From the NCBI GenBank assembly GCA_033297075.1, contig MU858170.1, positions 1-64,000 on the forward strand: 64,000 bases of DNA. Direction: 5' to 3'. The DNA comes from Rhypophila decipiens. Its lineage: Eukaryota > Ascomycota > Sordariomycetes > Sordariales > Naviculisporaceae. Each line of letters begins with the position of its first letter. The stretch's first letter is position 1. A model generated the notes under the pieces. It searched no databases. It was not told the DNA's origin and worked only from the letters and a program-made list of their open reading frames with translations. Below are positions 34,240 to 44,200 of the stretch, one piece after another. The translations under genes were made by a program, and so were the position numbers.

Positions 34240-35823
34240 TCACATCCTCTCAAACTCTTCCTCAATCCTCTCCCAAACATCTCCCTTCAACCGACTACTC
34301 ATCCACCAGTCTCCATTCTCGCTCTTGCCAAGAATAGCAGTTGCATTCCTCGCCGAAAACCGATTCTCCATGCCCGTGCAGTTGATAAACACCGGAAGCG
34401 CCTTTTTCTCCCCGGTCTTCCGCAGCGCAGGCGAAAAGTCCATCTGATACAGTCTCCCCCTGTAGCAATTCGTAAAAACACACATCATCATATTAGCATC
34501 TCCATAAAGCGGTAAATGACCTGTCCGCGATTTTGCCTCTCTAAACGCCGCGTCTTGGGCCTGGAGCTGTTCAACGCTACGATGGAGCTTGATACTCTCC
34601 CGGACTTGTTTCGCGAGGGGGCCTAACCCTTGCGATTGCGAGTCGGCAAATTCGCCTGCTGGAGCAAGGAAAGAGGCGTTATAGGCTGCGTTTCCGAAAA
34701 AGGAAATGTTATGGCTTGGTAGGAGGCCCATTTTGGCGAGTACATCGCGCGAGTCGAAGCGGTTGGTGAGACAGACTGTTTGATTAGGCTGGATTGGTGC
34801 ACCCGAGGGTGATTGGTTCTTGACTAGCAGGCTTGTCCACCAGGCGCAGAGGACATCGCTGTCTGAGACGAAGCAATCATCTGACGTGGGTTGTTCTTTT
34901 ATGCTGCTGCTAGGGGAAATATGCCGAGCTGTGGCGGCAAGTTCCGCCCGGGCGGAGGCAGATAGCTTGTCGACGAACTTTCCTGGCAGAGTGAAGAACC
35001 GGAGACTAGCGTCCGGGTACCAGTAGCAATCCCACATGTGTCTGAGCACGAATTTGAGATAGCCCCAGCGCCCGACCTCTCGATCGGCAAAGACGTACTT
35101 GGGCGGTGTGGATTGGCCTTGTTGTAGCCCTTCCAGCGGGTCGACGTCGAGGTACCCAATGTACGGCGGTATCTCGTCTTCTCGCCCGTGAAGGGTGAGG
35201 AGCCAGGCTTTGTAAAATGCCATTAGCCCGAGAAAGTCGGTGAGTGTATGAAGCAGTGTGACAGTTATGATGGTGGCGTCTTCAAACTGAACTATGTGGA
35301 TGGCTAGCTGTGGGATGTCCTTGTACAGCCAGTCATCAAAGGCCTCGGGGCTCTCTGGACCGCGCATGCATCGCCTGAAGGTGGCGGCAGAGGGATTGTG
35401 CACCGTTGGTCTGTCCGGATTGGCCGAGGGGACGTTACGGAGGACGGGATGGTCATTGATGGACATGGGGTGGTTTTCGGTCGTAAAGAGGAATAAAGGT
35501 CGGTCTTTGGAGTAATGTGCCGGGAGGTGGTATTCTAGCTTGCCGTGTTGCTTTTGTTTATGCAATGTTAGAGTGTGATCTTTTGGTAAGTTGAGTCGAT
35601 GATATCTTACGTTGCGTCTCAACCTGGCACCAAGTTGTTGCCAACCATCCCGTTGGAGCACCGATTCAGCAGCGTCGCGGAGAATGCCAGGATCCAATAC
35701 ATCCTTGAACACGAGGGAAAAGTCAAAGGCAAATGGATATAACTCGTCGACAAACCGGAGCGGTGTGACAGTATCTGTAGGAACAGTCGCTGGTGGTTCT
35801 CGCTTGGGTGAGAAGAAGCCCAT
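34240..35823 (-). CDS. sdnM: BAHD-type acyltransferase
   Basis: Predicted CoA- or carrier-dependent O-acyltransferase. Two exons (35611-35823, 34240-35550), separated by a 60-nt intron that happens to be in frame but has GTAAGA...AAAAG borders and a CTAAC branch site, give 507 residues. The catalytic motif HTLTD (HxxxD) is intact mid-protein. VSDSDVLCAWWTSLL, CLTNRFDSRD and VFTNCYRG fit fungal members of the transferase family; the plant-type DFGWG is replaced by MDFSPAL. By position this is sdnM. My recollection is that sdnM was listed as a regulator, but no DNA-binding domain is visible, and fungal members of this family are often mislabelled LysR-type. It is a good candidate for transferring the polyketide acyl chain to the sugar. 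Confidence 0.82.
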   Translation of the reverse strand: MGFFSPKREPPATVPTDTVTPLRFVDELYPFAFDFSLVFKDVLDPGILRDAAESVLQRDGWQQLGARLRRNVRYHRLNLPKDHTLTLHKQKQHGKLEYHLPAHYSKDRPLFLFTTENHPMSINDHPVLRNVPSANPDRPTVHNPSAATFRRCMRGPESPEAFDDWLYKDIPQLAIHIVQFEDATIITVTLLHTLTDFLGLMAFYKAWLLTLHGREDEIPPYIGYLDVDPLEGLQQGQSTPPKYVFADREVGRWGYLKFVLRHMWDCYWYPDASLRFFTLPGKFVDKLSASARAELAATARHISPSSSIKEQPTSDDCFVSDSDVLCAWWTSLLVKNQSPSGAPIQPNQTVCLTNRFDSRDVLAKMGLLPSHNISFFGNAAYNASFLAPAGEFADSQSQGLGPLAKQVRESIKLHRSVEQLQAQDAAFREAKSRTGHLPLYGDANMMMCVFTNCYRGRLYQMDFSPALRKTGEKKALPVFINCTGMENRFSARNATAILGKSENGDWWMSSRLKGDVWERIEEEFERM

Positions 35824-36206
35824 GTTGATGATGAATGAGCTGGAACAAAGACTGCTAGGATAATGAAGCGAGTTTGGTCACCAGAATGCAAATTGCTGTC
35901 TTGTAGTGGTTCATGAAAACTCGCATCATTCGAGTTATGTGCTTGAGACAAGTGATTGTCTGCTTTCTCGACAACAGTAATTCCGTGTCGGACTTTCCCG
36001 TTTGGGATGTTTCACTCTTGGCGGAGGTTCGGGAATACCTTGAGTGGATCCTGCGCATAAAGCAACAACAAAATGGTGTCCATGGCCAGACGAAGGAACA
36101 TCAGCGCAGAAGGTTCTTCTCACTTGAATTTACTGGAAATAGTAGAAGTTGAATCTTTCTTCAGTCGTCTAAACTTGGTGAAACTGAGTGTATACCGTAG
36201 TACACG
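35824..36206. other. Intergenic region upstream of sdnM
   Basis: 383 bp containing the putative sdnM promoter and the 3' end of sdnN. Nothing else recognised. Confidence 0.45.
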
Positions 36207-37580
36207 CTACGTAGCTAGCCTCGGCTTGATGGGATGTTCCCAGCCGACAATCCCGGTATATGGTTCCTCAGCCGCTATGTACTTGAACACTGGTGCTTTC
36301 CTCATAGTCGGCACCGCAATGTATCGTATCGTAAGCCTCTGTACCCAGTCCGGTACAAGTATATACCGCGCCATTATGTAGTGAAATGTGCTGGCCCAAG
36401 CCTGAAGCCTGGTCAGTAGCGCCGAACCGCGCAAGTCCTTTTTCATCAGCGCCAGTCTCTGCTCAAGATAACTCCCAAATACCTTCTCCATCACCTCCTG
36501 ATCCGGATTCCCGTCTGGAGCCTGCTCAACGGCAGCTTGGATCTCGTTGCACAGCGCCACAACATCCTGGATACCATTGTTCAGGCCCAGCCCAGCGTTG
36601 GGCGTATACCGATGGCACGCATCGCTGACAAGGCAGATACGACCTTTGCTGAAATTCTTGACGATTCCCTCGTGCAAGTTGGCCATTCCCGCATTTCGGA
36701 TATCAAACACGTCGCGGAATCGAAGCGTCTCGGTAACGGGCCAGTCCGCAAATGACTCGAACATCTGGACCATGTGTTTTTCCGAGTAATCCACCCTCTC
36801 CCGTGTGGGAGAGGGAAGCTTCTCGTAGCAAATGATCATGGCCGTTTTCTTGCCAACCATGAGCGCGAGCGTGCCGTCAACGCCTTGCGTCTCACCACCT
36901 AGACCGGGCGGTGTCGAGACTGGGCGCGAAAACGTGCACCATAACATGCGGTAGGCGCATTCGTATGGCTTCTCGTCGTCGCAGGCCGCTTCTTGCCCGT
37001 CCGAGATCATGGCTTGGCGCAGCTGCTGTCTCGTGCGGCTGTGCACTCCATCGGCTCCCATCACAATCGAGCCTGTAAAAGTACTACCATCCGCGCATGA
37101 CACTTGCACCGAGTGTTGGTCTTGGTGGATGCTGGTGACTTTCTGATCGGTCAAGATCTTGTCCTGGGCCTCTGAGGGGAGCCCGTCGTATATGATGCGT
37201 ACGAGGTCCGGGCGATGGTAAATGACCTGCGCAGCACCGAGGCTAAACCCGTTAGTTTGATGCTACTGATTTGGCCCAAGGTTCAAATACCTTTCTTTGA
37301 GCAGCGTTATCTGTGTGCTATCTCGAAACTTGTAGCCCTCGTTGGTAAAGGACTTGACATGGCTCAGTTCCGCCCCGGCTTCTTCGAGTTGCTCGCGCAG
37401 GCCGAACTGAGAAAGAACTCGCATGGTGGGAGGGTTTAGAACTACACTGGCACCCGAAGGGTCGATGACCGAGCTTCTTCTTTCGAGAAGAATAAAATCG
37501 ACGCCAGCTTGGTGAAGGGCGTGGGCAGCTACTAGCCCCGCAGGGCCACCACCCACAATGATTACTTTGAAGCCGCTCAT
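36207..37580 (-). CDS. sdnN: FAD-dependent monooxygenase
   Basis: Group A flavin monooxygenase proposed to perform an oxidation or Baeyer-Villiger-type cleavage in aglycone formation. Two exons fit in frame (37291-37580, 36207-37242), giving 441 residues. FAD motifs: an N-terminal [17 protein letters not shown]ossmann loop, then [12 protein letters not shown] (DG motif). The late GD motif is present as [19 protein letters not shown], with Ser-Asp replacing the usual Gly-Asp. The C-terminus has hydrophobic stretches ([16 protein letters not shown]), as in the membrane-associated PaxM/meroterpenoid FMOs. Divergent from the PKS gene. Confidence 0.88.
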
Positions 37581-38290
37581 CGCGTGAAGCCCCCGAGTTG
37601 TCGAGATATGTATCTTGTGTTAGCTAAGCGACGATAACTAGAGAATAAGGAAGACAAGAACGCTTCAGATGGCCTCCTCCCCCGGAGGTCAGTGAAATGA
37701 AGAAGAAAGATTTTGTGGCGTCAGTGCCCATTCCAAATCGGCATCCTCAAGCCAATAAAGCCACCATTGCCAGATTTTTCGTCCTTTTGGTATAAATGGT
37801 CCTCCGTCGCCTTTGTAAATCTTTATTACCTAAAATGGTAATAGCGGGGCCGGGCAGTGCCTGGTTGGATTGTTATTTGAGCCCCTGACCACCACCAGGA
37901 GACAAGCTCGGCTTATCTCCGAGACATTCAGGGTAAGCCACCAGCCGAGGCTCAAAGAGGTAACTCGTACTTTCTGAAGGATCGGCCTTGTCCTGGACGC
38001 ACCTATCTCGGTAGGTGGGCAATGTTAGCGACGAACATGTCGATCCGGCTGGTCAAGACACAGAGGGTCTGCAAGGTGTACGCTCCTCAAAGCAGCTCAC
38101 AGCTGGTGTCTGATATAATAAACAGCTCACATCGGACTTGACGGTCGTTCAAGTGAATTCTCAGCTCTTGAATGCTACGCAGACTGGTTCCTCCAGTCGT
38201 CAGCAACAGCCCTCTGACTCCCCACACTGCATTTGCACTGTCCTGGACTGCCTTCTGACCACTATACCCACAACAATTTCGAAAATCACC
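37581..38290. promoter_or_regulatory. Divergent sdnN/sdnO promoter
   Basis: 710 bp between divergent starts. A CCAAT box lies at 37752-37756. A TATA-like TATAATAAAC at 38114-38123 lies about 170 bp before the PKS ATG. The open frame continues upstream of the PKS ATG only to a TTG codon, so this stretch is leader. Confidence 0.5.
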
Positions 38291-41200
38291 ATGTCATCCC
38301 CCATCCCATTAGCAGTGGTAGGGATAGGCTGCCGCTTCCCGGGCGACGCGACCAACCCCGACAAGCTCTGGTCCTTGCTCGCTGAAGGCAAAAGCGCCTG
38401 GACCCGAGTGCCCTCGGACCGATGGAACGAAGATGCCTTCCTGCATCCGTCCCCAGATGATATGAACGGGACCCACAACCACCTTGGCGGCCATTTCCTG
38501 CAACAAGATGTCGGCGAGTTTGACGCAGGTTTCTTCAACGTTCTTCCCGGCGAAGCAGCGGCGATGGACCCGCAACAGCGGTTGCTGCTCGAGACGACGT
38601 ACGAAGCGATCGAGAGCGCCGGCATCCCCAAAGAATCCCTGTCCAAGTCGAATACCGCAGTTTACATGGCCATCTTCACAAGGGACTACGATCGGAATGT
38701 GTACAAAGATATGATGAGTGTCCCCAAGTACCACGTCACTGGTACTGGAGACGCCATTCTCGCCAACCGGATCTCATACCTGTTTGATCTGAGAGGCCCG
38801 TCCATGACACTCGACACAGGCTGTTCGGGCGGTATGGCGGCCGTTAGCCATGCGTGCCAGGCCTTACGGTCGGGGGTCTCGGATGTCGCGCTCGCCGGTG
38901 CGGCCAATCTGATCCTCAGCCCGGATCACATGGTCGGCATGAGTAACCTACACATGCTGAACGCCGAGGGCAAGTCCTTTGCGTTTGATGACCGCGGGGC
39001 CGGGTACGGTCGTGGTGAGGGCATCGCTACCCTCGTGATCAAGCGGCTTGACGACGCCATCAAGGCGAATGACCCTATTCGGGGCATCATTCGAGAGGCA
39101 GCGGTCAATCAGGACGGCCACACAGCGGGAATTACATTGCCCAGCGGGCCGGCACAGGAAGCATTGGAACGCCAGGTGTGGGCCACCATTGGCCTTGATC
39201 CGACAGAGGTCGGATATGTCGAGGCTCACGGTACGGGAACACAGGCCGGCGATGGTGCCGAGTTGGAAGCCATATCCCGCGTGTTTTGTCCGCCTGGTCG
39301 AGAGCAGCCGCTTGTGGTCGGGTCGATAAAATCCAACATTGGCCACACGGAATGTGTCAGTGGCTTGGCGGCCTTGATCAAGTCTATTTTGGTTTTGGAG
39401 AAGGGTGCCATTCCGCCCAATGTCAATTATGAAACGCCAAAGCCGGGCCTTAGCTTGGAGACCAGAAAGCTCCGCGTTCCCACCACACTGCAAAAGTGGT
39501 CGCAGCCAGGCGTGCCGAGAGTTTCCGTGAATAGTTTCGGTTACGGCGGGACCAACGCCCATGCGGTTCTTGAGAGAGCCAAACCTCGACAACCCGGGAC
39601 CGAGCAGGAAGACAAGGTACCACGGCTGTTTACCCTTTCGGCGGCAAATCAGACCTCCCTTCAGGACATGGCAGCTTCCTTGGCCGGCTGGGTCTCCAAC
39701 AAAGAGAATCAGACCTCGTCACTCCTCCGAGATGTCTCGTACACACTCTCGGAGCGCCGCTCCATCATGCCCTGGCGATTCTGGTCCGTGGCTTCTGACA
39801 AGCAGGAACTTGTCGATGCTTTGTATGAAGCGTCGCGGAGCACCGAAAACGTTTTAAAGATCTCATCTTCCGAACCGCCGCCCAAGGTCACCTTCGTCTT
39901 TACTGGCCAAGGTGCCCAATGGTCCGGCATGGGCCGGGAGCTGCTTGTCCATCCCGTCTTCCAGGAGTCTATCGCCAAATCGAGCAAGATGCTCGCAGAC
40001 CTTGGAGCATCATGGGACTTGGTGGGCGAGATCCTCCGTGACAATGCCACTTCTCGCCTTAAAGAAGCTGAGCTCGCGCAGCCTGCCACCACGGCAATCC
40101 AGATTGCTTTGGTGGATCTTATCAGTTGTCTAGGAGTCATGCCTGATTCGGTGGTCGGTCACTCGAGTGGCGAGATAGCCGCCGCTTATGCAGCCCAGTA
40201 CTTGTCACATGGTCAAGCCATCAGGGCGGCGTATTACCGTGGCTTTTCCTCCATGATTGCCCAGGGCAAGGGGCTGGGCAAGGGAGGCATGCTCGCCGTT
40301 GGGGAAGGAGAAGGCGCGATGGCGCCCTACCTGGCAAGAGTGACCGGTGGCAAGGCAGTGATTGCTTGTCAGAACAGTCCCAAGAGTGTAACGCTCTCCG
40401 GAGACGACGCGGCTATTACCGAGCTGGCCGAGATGTTGAGCAAGGATGATGTGTTCAACCGGAGACTGCTTGTTGACACGGCGTACCACTCGCATCACAT
40501 GGAAGCTGCTGCTGCCGAGTACCGAGCGGGCTTGGGCGACATGGAGCAGCATCCACATCCAGGAGCTAATATCAAGATGTTCTCCTCCGTGACGGGGTCA
40601 CTCAAGACGGGCCAGTTCGACGGCGACTACTGGGTTTCCAACTTGGTAGGCAGAGTCCGGTTCTACGATGCTCTGCAAGCTCTCTGTCGGCACCATGATC
40701 AGACCTCAACTTCGGCCCAGTCCCACCGCGTCTTTATCGAAATCGGACCGCATTCTGCCTTGGCTGGCCCATTGCGACAGAGCATCGCCGATGTCCCCGG
40801 TCCCATCCCATACAGCTACACATCCGCCCTTGTCCGCGGGATACCGGCAGTGCACAGCGTCTTGTCCATGGCAGGTACCTTGTTCTCTCGCGGATATACC
40901 ATGGACATGTCTACCCTCAGCAACTTGAGTGACTCGTCATCGTCGCCGCCGTCGGTGATCCCCAATCTGCCTTCATACGCATGGGACCACTCCAAGCGGC
41001 ACTGGCACGAGTCACGACTAAGCAGGGACTATCGGCTGAGGAAGCACGCCTATCACGATCTGCTCGGTCTGAGAATGACAGAAACCACGCCGTTGCGCCC
41101 CGTGTGGCGACACATGATTGGCGTCGAAGGTCTCCCCTGGCTGCGGGACCACGTCGTCGACGGGCTGATTATCTTCCCAGGGGCCGGATACATGTGTATG

Positions 41201-44200
41201 GCTTTACAGGCGGCTGAGCAGTTGATGTTGGACCGTGGCGCTAAGAGGACAGATATTTCGAGGATGAGGCTGCAGAATGTCGCGTTTTTGAAGGGGCTTG
41301 TCATCCCGGATAGTCGTGCCAGGGTAGAGGTGCAGCTTGTTCTCGACCCTATCGGTGGTGAGAGCAAGCACTCGGACACGGTGGGCTTTTCGTTCTCGGT
41401 GACAGCCTACTCACAAGAGGATGATCAGTGGACGGAGCACAGTCGGGGATCAGTTCTGGTCGACGTTAGTTCTCCTTCCCAGTCAAAGGGGTTTGTGAGC
41501 CAAGCTACGACAACATACGCTGAAGCAACGGGCCCATTGTCAGCTTCAATACTGGAACATATCATCCCCGAGGAGTTGTACCGATCCCTTCGCCGAGGCG
41601 GGAATGTCTATGGCCCAACCTTTTCCGGCATCCAAGAGTTCCAGGTGGTTGGCGATCAAGTAGCACTTTCCACCATCACGATCCCTGATATCGCCTCCAT
41701 CATGCCCGCTCATCACATGCAGCCGCACATTATCCACCCATCGACGCTGGATGTGCTGCTGCACACCACACTCCCACTGGTCAGTCGGAGACTGGGCGTC
41801 GTAGGCTCTGTCATGCCCGTGCGCATTGGTGATTTGGTCATCGAACTTCATGAAGGAGGACCAGACAGCAAGGCTGATGCCAAGTTCGCCGCCGTTACCA
41901 ATTTGACAGGGAGTGGATTCCGCTCTGCCGAGGCGGACATGTTGGTTTTTCCTCTCTCTGGTGGCGAAAAGGCGCAGGGTACTTGTGCCCCGGTTATCTC
42001 CGTCATGGGTATGGAGCTGAGAAGTTTGGCCTCCTCGGAAACAGCGAGTGATACGACAGAGGCAGGGGCTGAGGGCCAGGTTGACAACAGGGATATCTGC
42101 TACGAGATGAAGTGGGTGATGGATGAAAGATTTCTTCCCGCCGAGAATCTTAGTCTCAAAGTAGCTGACCTGGCACCACTTCCCCCGCTGCGGCTGAAAT
42201 TCATTGCCGAATCTGGGCCGGGACTGTCTCACGCCCTCACGCAAACCATCACTGACATGCTCCCTTCCGTCTTGGCCAGCAAGGGTGTAGCAGTCACTAC
42301 TCCTGAGCCCGTGGCCACTCCCTGGATCAACAGCCAACCGCCCACCGATCAGGATCCCTCCTCCCGGTCCATCACCATCATCCTCGACAACGGCGCCAGC
42401 CCGGTACTCTCGGCCGTGGACACCCCCACCTTTCGCAAAATAGTCGACCTCCTCCAAAGGCCATCCAACATACTCTGGGTGTCCCTGTCGGACGACAAGG
42501 ACCATCGCCTAAACCCGCAAAAACATCTCATCACAGGCGTAGCGCGTACTGCCCATGCCGAGAACGAGCTCCTCGAGCTTGTGACGGTTGATGTCCAAGA
42601 AACACTTGTTGGCGAAGGGACCTGCGACCCTCTTGTCGAGTTTCTCTCCGAGCTGGTGACATCTTTCCCCACCGTGGGTAGCAGTGTGGCACACGGGAAG
42701 GAGAGGGAGTATGTCTATGTCGATCGAAATCAGGTGCTAGTCCCGCGAGTGATTCCTAGCACGCCTTTGAATCGGCAGATTCAGAAGAGTAACGAGACCA
42801 TCACGGGTATCGAGAGCTTTGTCGGGATACACGCGAGGACACCACTCAAGCTCGACATGAGCAAGGATTCTGAGAGCCAGGGAGGAGTGGCAGCTCATGC
42901 TGTCTTCGTTGAGGACGTGAGCCATACCCAACCACTAGACCAGGACCATGTTGAAATTGAGGCCAAGGCATTTGGCGTTGCCTCTTCTTCTCATGCGATT
43001 GCAGAGTATGCCGGCGTTGTCATTGCTGTAGGCTCCCAGGCCGAGGTCTCGTCGGGCTTGAAGATTGGTGATCGTGTCGTGGCGTGGGCCGAGGCATCAT
43101 TGACCTTTGCGAGCCGACCGAGACTGCCTGCCTCGCAGGTACGACTGCTACCCAGCCATTCGTCGTTTTCGAGAGGTGCTGCCCTACCTGCGTCGTTGAT
43201 GACGGCGTACCATGCTCTTGTGGAAATTGCACAAGTAAAAGCTGGTCAGACGATTTGCATAGATGGGGCTGCCAGCGAGATTGGCCAGGCTGCTCTTTGC
43301 GTGGCCAAGTCCATCGGCGCAAAAATACTCGTGGCTGTTAGTACCTCGGATGAGGCGGATCTGCTGCAAGAAAGGTTCGGCTTGCCAATGAGGGATATCT
43401 TGCCGAGGGAGAGCCCCTTCCTGAGACATCAGCTCAACAAACTGCTCGGTCCACGGAACGGTGGCGGGATTGATGTCGTCCTGGCGTGTGCGAGCTCGGC
43501 TGTTCCAAGTGAGATCATCAAGGCCCAAAGCCCGTTTGGTACCTCGGTACAAATTGGAGCCGGGGCCTGCATTGCCGCGTCTGCAGTCAATGGCACTGTG
43601 GCCTCTCTGGATTTGGGCTCATTCTTGACACAGGTTGGTCCGACCAAGGCCTCCCGGCTCTTTGACATGGTCATGGAGATGGTCTATCGGGGACTTGACC
43701 TGGACCCTCTGAGAATTGCAACTCTGCCGATGAGCAATCTCAACGAAGCACTCAAGTCTGCACAGCGACACCAAAGCATGGCCAAGTGCGTGGTCGAGGT
43801 TGTCCGAGAAGCGACGGTCAAAGTGGCTAGGCCGAGTTACATCATTCCCAAACTCGACGCAGATGCGACTTACGTTGTGGCCGGTGGTCTTGGAGACCTG
43901 GGTCAGCGGTTCCTCCGCCTCATGGCCAAGGCTGGTGCGTGCTTCCTTGTGACACTCTCCAGAACCGGTGCGGGCGAGGGTCAACACGAGACTCTTGAGA
44001 GGGAACTTCAGACCTTGAGCCCTGGCTCCAACAGCTGTTCGCTGTTGTGTCTCAAGTGCGATGTCTCCAACGAGATCAATATGCGGGCATCGTTGGCCGA
44101 GATCAAGGCTGCCGGTCTCCCTCCTGTTCGCGGCGTCATCCAAGCCAGTCTCGTGCTTGGAGACTCAACACTCGACAACATGACGGCTCAAGACTTCGAT

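Noticed and set aside
36207..36420. C-terminal hydrophobic end of the FAD monooxygenase as a separate membrane protein
   Set aside because: Contiguous in frame with the enzyme and typical of membrane-associated fungal FMOs.
38138..38290. Upstream in-frame extension of the PKS
   Set aside because: It starts at TTG, not ATG, and the residues do not resemble a KS leader; the ATG at 38291 directly precedes the conserved IPLAVVGIGCRFPG start.
41546..42505. 319-codon minus-strand open frame within the PKS gene
   Set aside because: It is antisense to the well-supported DH-ER linker region of the PKS; codon bias of the sense gene explains it.
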